A stretch of DNA of 8,580 bases from contig CBDUQP010000133.1 of the NCBI GenBank assembly GCA_965369385.1, positions 1 to 8,580 of the forward strand, in the 5' to 3' direction. Position 1 is the first letter of the stretch, and each line of letters begins with the position of its first letter. Source of the DNA: CBDUQP01 sp965369385 (GTDB taxonomy: Bacteria > Planctomycetota > Phycisphaerae > SM23-33). The notes under the pieces are model-generated. The model was not told the origin of the DNA. It made no database searches and saw nothing but the letters and a program-made list of their open reading frames with translations. A program made the translations under genes and the position numbers. Of this stretch, positions 1 through 6,679 are shown one piece after another.

Positions 1-768
1 GAGCGCATTCAGGTTGAATCATTTTTGCAGGTCCTTGAGCACAAGCTTGCGGTTCTGCTGGGGCGTTCGCCGAGTGGATTCAGTGCGCCAGCTGGCGACG
101 AATTGCCCAAGTTGCCGGCCGTGCCGGCAACTGGTGTGCCCATTACATGGCTGAGGCGTCGTCCCGATGTTCGCGCTGCGGAATTGCGTGTGCAGGCGGC
201 AGATCAGCGGGCATATGCAGCCATCGTCGACCAGTATCCGCGACTTGGATTGTCTATTCGGGCCGAGACGGCGGCTGAGGATATCCGCGATCTATTCGAT
301 AATTGGCTTGCAGTGCTGGCGGCCGAGGTAACCGCGCCGATATTTGACGCTGGGCTTCGCAAGGCAGAAGTTGAGCGGACTCGCGCGGTGATGTCGGAGC
401 GCCTGAATGACTATGGACAGGCTATTTTGACATCCATGAAGGAAGTTGAGGATGCACTGATTCAAGAGGCCAAGCAGGAGGAGTATCTGGAGAGTCTTGG
501 CAAGCAGCTTGATCTGTCGAAAAAATCGATGGAGCAGACACGAGATTACTACATTAAGGGGTCGATGGACTTCACTCGATATCTCACCACGCTGTTGGGT
601 TACCAGCGGCTCGAACGCACGCATCTGGCTGCACAGGGTGAGTTGGTGCAACTGCGAATAGACTTGTACCGTTCGCTGGGCGGCAGTTGGGACTTGCAGC
701 GTTCGACGCCAAAAGATGCGGCGAAATCACCGGCCGGCGAAGTGAAGCAGGCCGACAAGAAGCGATAA
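1..768 (+). CDS. Outer-membrane efflux protein, TolC/NodT family (5' partial)
   Basis: C-terminal part of a TolC-like outer-membrane factor, the trimeric channel-tunnel through which an RND pump discharges substrate. The frame is open from base 1, so the true start lies upstream; 255 residues are present of a family that usually has about 450-500. The second repeat of the family is recognisable: a WLRRRPDVRAAE segment (visible residues about 51-62) matches the conserved RPDV..AE motif of NodT-type proteins. It is followed by long amphipathic helices and SMKEVEDAL, the usual EVEDAL motif near the end of the helical barrel. The C-terminus is a short Lys/Ala-rich polar tail. It ends in TAA only 38 bases before the adaptor start, so it is probably the first gene of the same operon. 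The signal peptide, and any lipidation cysteine, would lie outside the window. Family assignment is secure; the substrate is unknown. Confidence 0.93.
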   Translation, partial: ERIQVESFLQVLEHKLAVLLGRSPSGFSAPAGDELPKLPAVPATGVPITWLRRRPDVRAAELRVQAADQRAYAAIVDQYPRLGLSIRAETAAEDIRDLFDNWLAVLAAEVTAPIFDAGLRKAEVERTRAVMSERLNDYGQAILTSMKEVEDALIQEAKQEEYLESLGKQLDLSKKSMEQTRDYYIKGSMDFTRYLTTLLGYQRLERTHLAAQGELVQLRIDLYRSLGGSWDLQRSTPKDAAKSPAGEVKQADKKR

Positions 769-791
769 ACACAGATTCGATGTCTGGATTC

Positions 792-798
792 AAAGAGG
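792..798 (+). promoter_or_regulatory. Ribosome binding site deciding the adaptor start
   Basis: AAAGAGG lies 8 bases before the ATG at 807. The frame is open further upstream, with ATGs at 780 and 687. The ATG at 780 has no purine-rich site in front of it, and the one at 687 lies deep inside the preceding gene. The site therefore favours 807 as the start. Confidence 0.7.
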
Positions 799-806
799 TC
801 AATAAT

Positions 807-2117
807 ATGTCACAAGATGGAAATCAAACGAACAATACCGCCCATGCAGGAAGGCCAGATCGATCTGCTCTGGTCCACTGGTCTGGCAAGCTGACAGGCC
901 TGGTTCTGGCGGTGGGCATTCTCGCGGCCGGTGTGTGGGTGTCGGTATACTGGCTGGAGAACAGGCCGACGCCCAACCGGAAGCACCCGGATACCAAGCT
1001 GTCACTGGTTGAAGTGGTGACGGTCTCAGAGATGACCGAGCCGGCAACGCTGAGAGCCATGGGTGTTTGCGTGCCTTCGCTGAGCATTCAACTGTCATCG
1101 CGAGTCAGCGGCGAGATAGTCAAGGTCAGTCCCAAGTTCTCTCCAGGCGCATCATTTGACGCAGGGCAGCAGATTCTCCAGGTGGATCCCAAGGACTATG
1201 AGTTCACCGTGTTGCAGCGAACCAGCGACCTGGCCAAGGCGAAGGCCAATCTCAAGATAGAGATGGGGCAGCAGTCGGTAGCCATCCAGGAATACAAATT
1301 GCTGGGCGAGGAAGTGCAGGCCGAGGACAGAGAGCTCGTCCTCCGCGTGCCCCAATTGGCTGTGGCGCGGGCTGAGGTGGCGGCTGCGGCCGCAGCGCTC
1401 GGGCGGGCCAAGCTGGATTTGGAGAGAACGAAGATAACAGCGCCGTTCAATGCGCGGGTTAAGGTCAGGGAAGTCTATTTGGGGTCTCGCGTGTCGTTGG
1501 GGCAGACGGTGGCAACGCTTGTAGGCACGGACGAATGCTGGGTGCAGGTGTCCATTCCGGTCGGTCAGCTCAAGTGGCTGAACATCCCGGTTACCGAAGG
1601 CGACACCGGTTCGCTCGTGAGGGTCTACGATCACGGGGCCTGGGGACAGACGGTGTTTCGCGAGGGACGTGTGCTGCATTTGCTTGCCGATCTCGAACCG
1701 GAAGGTCGCATGGCTCGTATTCTTGTCAGCATTCCCGATCCGCTGCATCTGAAGGTGCCCATCGGGAGCAGACGGCCGCTCTTGCATGGTTCTTATGTTA
1801 ACGTGGAAATCGTGGGGCGGAACCTGGACAACGTTGTGAGTGTGCCAAGAATCGCGCTGCGCGACGGTAAGCAGGTGTGGTTGTTGAATGCGGAAGATAA
1901 GCTTGAAATCCGCGATGTCGAGGTGGTCTGGAGCGGCAATGATCACGTTTACGTGAAGAAGGGTCTATCTTCAGGCGAGCGTCTGATTGTTAGTGATATG
2001 GCGACCCCTGTTGCCGGAATGGGTCTGCGAACCGCCACCCGCCCGGCAGCGAAAGGCCCCAAGGCGCATGATGCCAAGGCCGATGGCCCCACAAGCCGCC
2101 CGGAGGTTACGCAATGA
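807..2117 (+). CDS. Periplasmic adaptor (membrane fusion protein) of an RND efflux system
   Basis: HlyD/AcrA-type adaptor of 436 residues, which would couple the inner-membrane RND pump to the outer-membrane channel. Residues about 29-50 form one hydrophobic helix, preceded by a short polar, Asn-rich cytoplasmic segment. No lipobox is seen, so it appears anchored by a transmembrane helix rather than by a lipid. Residues about 92-131 form the first half of the lipoyl domain (SSRVSGEIVKV, then GQQILQVDPKDY). Residues about 132-205 are an Ala/Glu/Arg-rich helical hairpin that should contact the channel. Residues about 206-248 are the second lipoyl half (LERTKITAPFNARV, then GSRVSLGQTVATLV). Beta-barrel and membrane-proximal domains follow. 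The C-terminus is a Lys/Pro/Ala-rich tail. The gene lies 38 bases after the channel gene and overlaps the pump gene by ATGA, so the adaptor and pump are probably translationally coupled. Substrate unknown. Confidence 0.93.
   Translation: MSQDGNQTNNTAHAGRPDRSALVHWSGKLTGLVLAVGILAAGVWVSVYWLENRPTPNRKHPDTKLSLVEVVTVSEMTEPATLRAMGVCVPSLSIQLSSRVSGEIVKVSPKFSPGASFDAGQQILQVDPKDYEFTVLQRTSDLAKAKANLKIEMGQQSVAIQEYKLLGEEVQAEDRELVLRVPQLAVARAEVAAAAAALGRAKLDLERTKITAPFNARVKVREVYLGSRVSLGQTVATLVGTDECWVQVSIPVGQLKWLNIPVTEGDTGSLVRVYDHGAWGQTVFREGRVLHLLADLEPEGRMARILVSIPDPLHLKVPIGSRRPLLHGSYVNVEIVGRNLDNVVSVPRIALRDGKQVWLLNAEDKLEIRDVEVVWSGNDHVYVKKGLSSGERLIVSDMATPVAGMGLRTATRPAAKGPKAHDAKADGPTSRPEVTQ
2102..2117 (+). promoter_or_regulatory. 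RBS and ATGA overlap coupling adaptor to pump
   Basis: GGAGG at 2102-2106 sits 7 bases before the pump ATG at 2114. That ATG overlaps the adaptor TGA as ATGA. The arrangement fixes the pump start and points to translational coupling of the two subunits. Confidence 0.8.
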
Positions 2118-5100
2118 ACAGTCTCAGTCGGCGAGACAAACGCGGGCCCATCGCCTGGATGGCGGGGCATTCGGTGGCTGCTAACCTGATGATGCTGCTG
2201 TGCCTGGCAGGTGGGGTTGTTGCCTTGTGGAATATGAAGCAGGAGGTATTCCCTGATCTGGAACTGGACCAAGTGCTGATAAGGGTTGCCTATCCCGGCG
2301 CGAGCCCGGAAGAGGTGGAAAGCGGGATCGTCCTTGTGGTGGAAGAAGCCGTTCGCGGAGTGGACGGAGTCGACGAGATCACTTCATCGGCGGGAGAGAG
2401 TTCGGGCACCGTTACGGTGGAACTCCTGCTGGGAGTGGATGCGGAGAAGGTTGCCCGTGACATCCAGAGCGAAGTGGATCGTATTACGACTTTCCCCGAA
2501 GACTCCGAAGAACCGCAGGTGTCGGTGGCGTCACGCAGGCGGGAAGTTATGAATCTGGTTCTGTATGGTGATGTGAAGGATACGGTGTTGCACGAGCTGG
2601 CTGAACGCGCTCGTGACCAGTTGATCCAGAATGCAAATGTGACGCAGGTGGAAGTGTCGGGCGTGCCGCCGCTGGAGATATCCATCGAGGTATCGCAGGA
2701 GAACCTCCGTCGCTACGGGCTTACTCTTGAGGGAGTTGCAGGCAGGATCCGCAACGCATCGGTCGATCTGCCCGGCGGTGGGATCAAGACCCGTGGTGGT
2801 GAGATTCTGGTGCGGGTGAAGGAACGCCGGGAATACGGCAGAGAGTTCGGCCGGTTGCCCATCATCACAACCGCCGACGGCAGCGAGGTGCTGCTTGAGC
2901 AGATCGCAACGATTGACGATGGTTTTGAGGAGACTGATCGGTATTCCAGGTACAACGGCCAGCGTGCAGTGATGCTGAATGTGTACCGCGTTGGCGATCA
3001 GACGCCCATACAGGTGTCTGACGCGGTTCGCGGGATGCTTGCGGATATAAACGCCAATCTTCCTCCGGGCGTAAAAACCAGCATCGAGCGGGACAGATCC
3101 AATTACTATCGCCAGCGTGTGAATCTTCTGCTCCGCAACGGCGCAATTGGTTTGGCGCTGGTGCTGATAACGCTGGGGTTATTCCTGGAAGCGCGGCTGG
3201 CGTTCTGGGTGATGATGGGGATTCCGATATCGTTTCTCGCATCATTCCTGATCCTTCCCGCTACTGGTGTTACCATCAACATGGTAACACTTTTTGCGTA
3301 TATCATCGCCCTGGGCATCGTGGTGGATGATGCCATCGTGGTTGGCGAGAATGTCTATCATCATCACCAGGACGGCCTGCCATTCCGCAAAGCCGCCGTC
3401 CGCGGCGCTCGTGAAGTGGCGATGCCCGTCACCTTCAGCATTCTCACGAACATAGTGACTTTCATGCCGCTATACTTCATTCCGGGCATGATGGGCAAGT
3501 TCTTCAAGATGATCCCCATCGTGGTCTGCACTGTCTTCCTGATATCACTGTTCGAAAGCCTGTTCATACTGCCCGCACACCTGGCCCATCAGCGAGACCG
3601 CAAACGCCGGGGAATCTTCGCATGGCTGCACAACAGGCAGCAGGGGTTCAGCCACGGTTTCAAGAAATGGGTGAGATGCGTTTATGGTCCGTTCCTGGCC
3701 TTCAGTCTTCGCCACAGATATGTGACGATTGCCACGGCGATCAGTGTTCTGCTTGTGGCTTTCGCTTTCCCGCTGAGCGGACGGATGGGGCTCAAGATGT
3801 TCCCCAAGGTGGAATCGGACGTCTCTGAGGCGCAGGTGATATTGCCTTATGGCTCACCAGTTGCCAAGACGGAAGCGGTAATGCAGAAGTTGCTGACGGC
3901 CGCACGTGAGGTGCTCGCCGAAAGCGGGCATCCCGAGCTTGTTAACGGGATATTGACGGAAGTCGGCCGCCATGGTGGGCATTCGGGCCGAATGCGGGTG
4001 CTGCTGGCAGATCCGGATGTTCGCGATAAGATAATGAGCACCAATGAATTCACCAACCGCTGGCGAAAGCGTGTGGGTGAGGTCCCAGGCGTCGAATATC
4101 TCAAGTTCGCCTCGGATTCAGGCGGGCCCGGCGGTCATGGACGTCCGGTTACCGTGGAACTCACACATCGTGATACCGATGTACTGGCAGCAGCCAGCGC
4201 CGAGCTCGCAGTGACCCTCAGCGGGTATGGCAGCGTGAAGGATGTAGATGACGGGTATCAGCCGGGAAAGGAGCAGTTGGACTTCACCATTCTCCCGGAA
4301 GGCAAGAGCCTGGGGCTTTCGGCTCGCGATATTGCCAGACAGGTTCGCAGTGCGTTCTATGGGGCGCAGGTGCTTCGTCAGCAGCGCGGCCGCAATGAGC
4401 TTAAGGTTATGGTCCGGCTGCCTGCCGAGGACCGGGCATCGGAACAGACCATCAACGATATGATGATTCGCACGCAGGCGGGTACGTTTGTCCCGATTCG
4501 TCAGGTAGCTGCGGTTCGCAGGGGCCGGGCGTATACGACAATCCAACGCCGCAATGGCAGCCGAATCGTGCAGGTGTCGGCGGATGTATCGCCCAGGGGA
4601 AAGGCCGGCGAAGTGTTGGAAGACATGAAGAAAGAGGCCTTGCCCGCACTCCTCAAGAAGTATCCAGGCCTGCGATACAGCTTTGAAGGGCACCAAGCCG
4701 ATATGCGAAAGAGCATGGACAGTCTGATGATATCGTTCCCGCTTGCGATGTGCGCGATCTACGGGCTGCTGGCGATACCGTTCCGCAGCTACGCCCAGCC
4801 GATGATCGTGATGGTCAGCATACCATTCGGAATTGTGGGCGCAATTGTTGGTCACCTGCTGATGGGGTATGACCTGTCGATGATGAGTATGTTCGGAATT
4901 GTGGCATTGTCGGGCGTGGTGGTGAACGATTCGCTAGTGATGATTGATTTCGCCAATCGCCGCCGGGCGACAGGGCTCAGTCATCGCGAAGCTATATACG
5001 ACGCAGCCATTCAACGATTCCGCCCGATCCTGCTGACCACGCTGACGACCTTCTTCGGACTTGCACCGATGATCTTCGAGACGTCACGACAGGCAAGGTT

Positions 5101-5284
5101 CCTGATTCCGATGGCGATTTCGCTGGGGTTCGGGCTGGTATTCGCGACGGCGATCACTCTGGTTATCGTTCCGTCGCTATATATGATGATCGAAGACGCC
5201 GGCCGCGCCGCACGGGCTACCAGAGGATTCCTGTTTCCAACGCATGTGGATTCAGCGGAAGAAGTCGCAGACACGCTCGAATAG
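2114..5284 (+). CDS. RND efflux permease, HAE1/AcrB-like inner-membrane pump
   Basis: Proton-driven inner-membrane transporter of 1056 residues, the normal length for the AcrB/HAE family. It has the expected duplicated plan. TM1 is at about 22-39, followed by a large periplasmic loop to about 340. TM2-TM6 span about 343-495 and TM7 about 537-558. The second periplasmic loop runs to about 868, followed by TM8-TM12. The N-terminal porter region shows GASPEEVESGI and GVDGVDEITS, typical of the family. TM4 carries GIVVDDAIVVGEN with the paired acidic residues D405 and D406 that serve in proton relay. TM10 reads GVVVNDSLVMIDFAN, so the position of the AcrB relay lysine (K940) is Asn938, followed by Asp939. 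This variant occurs in many uncharacterised HAE1 relatives. The CusA-type heavy-metal pattern is not seen, so export of organic or amphiphilic compounds is likelier, but the substrate cannot be inferred. It is the last gene of the operon. Confidence 0.95.
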   Translation: MNSLSRRDKRGPIAWMAGHSVAANLMMLLCLAGGVVALWNMKQEVFPDLELDQVLIRVAYPGASPEEVESGIVLVVEEAVRGVDGVDEITSSAGESSGTVTVELLLGVDAEKVARDIQSEVDRITTFPEDSEEPQVSVASRRREVMNLVLYGDVKDTVLHELAERARDQLIQNANVTQVEVSGVPPLEISIEVSQENLRRYGLTLEGVAGRIRNASVDLPGGGIKTRGGEILVRVKERREYGREFGRLPIITTADGSEVLLEQIATIDDGFEETDRYSRYNGQRAVMLNVYRVGDQTPIQVSDAVRGMLADINANLPPGVKTSIERDRSNYYRQRVNLLLRNGAIGLALVLITLGLFLEARLAFWVMMGIPISFLASFLILPATGVTINMVTLFAYIIALGIVVDDAIVVGENVYHHHQDGLPFRKAAVRGAREVAMPVTFSILTNIVTFMPLYFIPGMMGKFFKMIPIVVCTVFLISLFESLFILPAHLAHQRDRKRRGIFAWLHNRQQGFSHGFKKWVRCVYGPFLAFSLRHRYVTIATAISVLLVAFAFPLSGRMGLKMFPKVESDVSEAQVILPYGSPVAKTEAVMQKLLTAAREVLAESGHPELVNGILTEVGRHGGHSGRMRVLLADPDVRDKIMSTNEFTNRWRKRVGEVPGVEYLKFASDSGGPGGHGRPVTVELTHRDTDVLAAASAELAVTLSGYGSVKDVDDGYQPGKEQLDFTILPEGKSLGLSARDIARQVRSAFYGAQVLRQQRGRNELKVMVRLPAEDRASEQTINDMMIRTQAGTFVPIRQVAAVRRGRAYTTIQRRNGSRIVQVSADVSPRGKAGEVLEDMKKEALPALLKKYPGLRYSFEGHQADMRKSMDSLMISFPLAMCAIYGLLAIPFRSYAQPMIVMVSIPFGIVGAIVGHLLMGYDLSMMSMFGIVALSGVVVNDSLVMIDFANRRRATGLSHREAIYDAAIQRFRPILLTTLTTFFGLAPMIFETSRQARFLIPMAISLGFGLVFATAITLVIVPSLYMMIEDAGRAARATRGFLFPTHVDSAEEVADTLE

Positions 5285-5369
5285 ATCGTACATGCAGGGC
5301 AATATATCCAGATCAAAGCCCATTCTCTTCTGTCTTGGATTGCTCAGTGGTGTGGTCGTTTTGCTGTTT
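5285..5369 (+). other. Spacer after the efflux operon, no clear terminator
   Basis: The first 85 bases after the pump stop hold no open frame with family features and no GC hairpin followed by a T-run. A weak GGGC/GCCC pair spans 5297-5321. It is followed by a pyrimidine-rich run, but the stem is only 4 bp and I do not call it a terminator. Transcription may instead end at the palindromes further downstream. Confidence 0.4.
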
Positions 5370-5477
5370 AACCCCAACGGGGTGGCAAGCAGTTAGCCGG
5401 GGTTGAGCGAAGCGAGCCCCCGGAATTGAGTCCCAAAAGCATCAGAACCCCGTAGGGGTGGGCAGAAGAGCTTGCCC
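5370..5477. repeat. REP-like extragenic palindrome cluster
   Basis: Two units share the core AACCCC-N3-GGGGTGG (5370-5385 and 5446-5461); each contains a perfect ACCCC/GGGGT stem with a 3-base loop (5371-5383, loop AAC; 5447-5459, loop GTA). Between them is a hairpin with CCGGGG (5397-5402) pairing to CCCCGG (5418-5423). It encloses GAGCGAAGCGAG, whose centre GCGAAGC (5407-5413) can itself fold into a tight mini-hairpin. After the second unit, GGGCA (5460-5464) pairs with TGCCC (5473-5477). The cluster sits where the efflux operon and the minus-strand radical SAM gene converge, a usual site for REP/BIME elements. In other bacteria such elements are mobilised by TnpA-REP (RAYT) proteins; none is encoded here. 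The repeat call rests on two units in this window plus recollection of similar planctomycete sequences. Confidence 0.65.
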
Positions 5478-5479
5478 AG

Positions 5480-5540
5480 CGGGTTGGATGTGGTAACGGG
5501 TCAACTCCTGTGCCGCATATTCATGCCGATTCGCAACCCG
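5480..5540. repeat. Long-range inverted repeat CGGGTTG/CAACCCG
   Basis: CGGGTTG (5480-5486) and CAACCCG (5534-5540) are perfect 7-bp arms about 47 bases apart, next to the palindrome cluster. They may belong to the same composite element or be coincidental. Confidence 0.3.
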
Positions 5541-5548
5541 ACTTCACC

Positions 5549-5569
5549 TCCCGACCCTTCGGGGCGGGG
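5549..5569. repeat. Strong hairpin with TTCG-type loop
   Basis: CCCG-A-CCC-TTC-GGG-G-CGGG folds over 5550-5568. It can be drawn either with a 3-base TTC loop and one A/G mismatch, or as a C(TTCG)G tetraloop with a single bulged A. No T-run follows on either strand, so it is not a canonical intrinsic terminator. It may be part of the repeat-rich spacer. Confidence 0.55.
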
Positions 5570-5587
5570 ATCTATTAGAGCCTGTAT

Positions 5588-5629
5588 CCGGGGGCTGCAC
5601 CGCGTCTCACGCCGCGGCTTACCGCCCGG
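5588..5629. repeat. Imperfect GC-rich hairpin
   Basis: CCGGG (5588-5592) pairs with CCCGG (5625-5629), and inside it CGCG (5601-5604) can pair with CGCG (5613-5616), separated by an internal loop. It continues the chain of palindromes in the convergent spacer. Confidence 0.4.
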
Positions 5630-5640
5630 CTAACTGCCCA

Positions 5641-5657
5641 TCGGACCTTCGGCCCGA
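5641..5657. repeat. Second TTC-loop hairpin
   Basis: TCGG-A-CC-TTC-GG-C-CCGA folds over 5641-5657 with one internal A/C mismatch. The design (outer stem, single mismatch, CC-TTC-GG tip) parallels the hairpin at 5550-5568, which suggests related elements. Confidence 0.45.
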
Positions 5658-5728
5658 ACGGCAAGAACAGCGACAACAGTGACAATGGCGATGACAGCGA
5701 TAGCAGCAACAGCAACGACAGCGGTAGC
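5657..5728. repeat. Degenerate RRY triplet tract (RYY on the minus strand)
   Basis: Read in steps of three on the plus strand, 23 of 24 triplets are purine-purine-pyrimidine (AGC, GAC, AAC, GAT, GGT, AGT and similar). The 21 triplets from 5666 to 5728 are uninterrupted. No single unit is repeated exactly, so this is a pattern-level microsatellite or the remnant of a low-complexity coding stretch. The plus strand in this phase would give Ser/Asn/Asp/Gly, and the minus strand in the matching phase Ala/Val/Ile/Thr. No start codon with a ribosome binding site leads into it on either strand. It ends about 30 bases short of the stop codon of the radical SAM gene and lies in that gene's frame. Confidence 0.75.
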
Positions 5729-5758
5729 AGGGGTGATCCAGATGGGATTTCGCTGAAG

Positions 5759-6679
5759 CTACATTCCCTGCGGTTTGACGTCCTGCCCGTAGTAGGTTTC
5801 CATATGTATGCCGGGCACCTGGGCGTGAATCGTTGCTGCGATGGCGTCAAGGTCGCTGTCGGCCAGCGTAGCTACGAAGCATTCCATCGGCGAACGCGCC
5901 ACCGTGTGCACTTGCAGGAGTTTGATGGCCTGCGGGCCTGCCGCCGACAGGATGTCTCGCAAGCGCCCACAATACGCATCGATTTCCCCAGGTGCGGGCT
6001 TCTCGCCATCCATGCTAAATAACAGGCTCTGGATCGTAATGGGGCGATCCTTGGCGATGTTTGCGATATCGCCGACGACTTTGGCTAGCGTAATTCCCGC
6101 GGCGGGTCGGTTGATGGCTGCGAATCTCTCTTCAGTGCCCGCGTCGAGTTTCGCCCAGATATCGCTCTTGCCTGCGTCGAGGATTGGCAGGGCCCGGGTG
6201 AACTGCGGGCTGTCGAGGCACGTTGAGTTGGTTATCACTATTATGCTGGTGTCTGTCTGTGCGAATTCGTCGCGGATATCGCTCGCCGCCTGCACTGCCT
6301 CATCGAAAGTCGCCAGCCGCGTGGGTTCGCCATCGCCGCTGAACGCGATATCATTCACGCGTCTCAGCTCTGCCGGCGTTTCGGCGAATCTCTCTTCGGA
6401 CCATATCTCACCACTGGTGGCCACCCGCATCGCCAGCCGCAGTTCGTCGCGGAGCTTGTCGATATCGACAGTGTGCAGGTTGCGCTCGATAGTGCGGTCG
6501 ATCTGGCAGTAGACGCAACTGAAGTTGCATCGCTTGTCGGGGCTGAGATTCACGCCGATGCTCATGCCCTTGCTGCGTCTGGATATCACCGGATACACGT
6601 AGAGGCAGTCACGCCATTGGCGGCGGTGGTCGCGTATCAGTTTGCCTGCGTCGGTGGGGTGGTCGGGCTTGTCTGGCAT
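5759..6679 (-). CDS. Radical SAM protein, COG0731 (TYW1-like) type
   Basis: A 306-residue iron-sulfur protein expected to cleave S-adenosylmethionine reductively. The cluster-binding motif CNFSCVYC gives cysteines 51, 55 and 58 in the canonical CX3CX2C spacing. It is preceded by SIGVNLSPDK, as in COG0731 proteins. SGDGEPT at 114-120 is the glycine-rich SAM-binding segment, and WAKLDAGTEE and LLQVHTVAR are further family-like segments. Archaeal and eukaryotic relatives (Taw1/TYW1) act in wyosine synthesis at tRNA-Phe position 37; bacterial members have no role that I know of, so no gene symbol is given. The start at 6679 is preferred because AGGAAAG lies 8 bases before it and homology-like sequence begins soon after. 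An in-frame ATG at 6784 would add 35 Arg/Pro-rich residues that look non-native. The gene is divergent from gltX. Its TAG stop is followed, in frame, by a hydrophobic 42-codon extension. Confidence 0.88.
   Translation of the reverse strand: MPDKPDHPTDAGKLIRDHRRQWRDCLYVYPVISRRSKGMSIGVNLSPDKRCNFSCVYCQIDRTIERNLHTVDIDKLRDELRLAMRVATSGEIWSEERFAETPAELRRVNDIAFSGDGEPTRLATFDEAVQAASDIRDEFAQTDTSIIVITNSTCLDSPQFTRALPILDAGKSDIWAKLDAGTEERFAAINRPAAGITLAKVVGDIANIAKDRPITIQSLLFSMDGEKPAPGEIDAYCGRLRDILSAAGPQAIKLLQVHTVARSPMECFVATLADSDLDAIAATIHAQVPGIHMETYYGQDVKPQGM

Noticed and set aside
687..806. Upstream extension of the adaptor gene to ATG 687 or 780
   Set aside because: The extra residues overlap the channel gene in another frame and lack a ribosome binding site; the ATG at 807 has a well-spaced AGAGG.
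1152..1946. 264-codon minus-strand open frame
   Set aside because: It is antisense to the adaptor gene, shows no domain pattern and has no plausible upstream signals.
4118..4855. 245-codon minus-strand open frame
   Set aside because: It is antisense to the second half of the RND pump and has no recognisable motif.
2114..5284. Heavy-metal (CusA-type) pump
   Set aside because: The TM4 and TM10 motifs follow the HAE1 pattern, and no methionine-pair metal relay was recognised.
5370..5660. CRISPR array or tRNA gene in the palindrome-rich spacer
   Set aside because: There are no regularly spaced identical repeats, and no cloverleaf with a T-loop GTTCGA-like segment was found.
5759..5761. TAG as a pyrrolysine or other recoded codon
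   Set aside because: No recoding element or pyrrolysine gene is visible; simple termination is the default, with readthrough kept only as a hypothesis.
5575..5850. Leu/Ser-rich minus-strand frame and Ser/Asp/Asn-rich plus-strand frame through the triplet tract
   Set aside because: All phases are open only because RRY/RYY triplets exclude stop codons; neither has a ribosome binding site nor features outside the tract.
5841..6512. 223-codon plus-strand open frame
   Set aside because: It lies antisense to the radical SAM gene, is Ser/Ala/Arg-rich with no family features, and the opposite strand has clear catalytic motifs.
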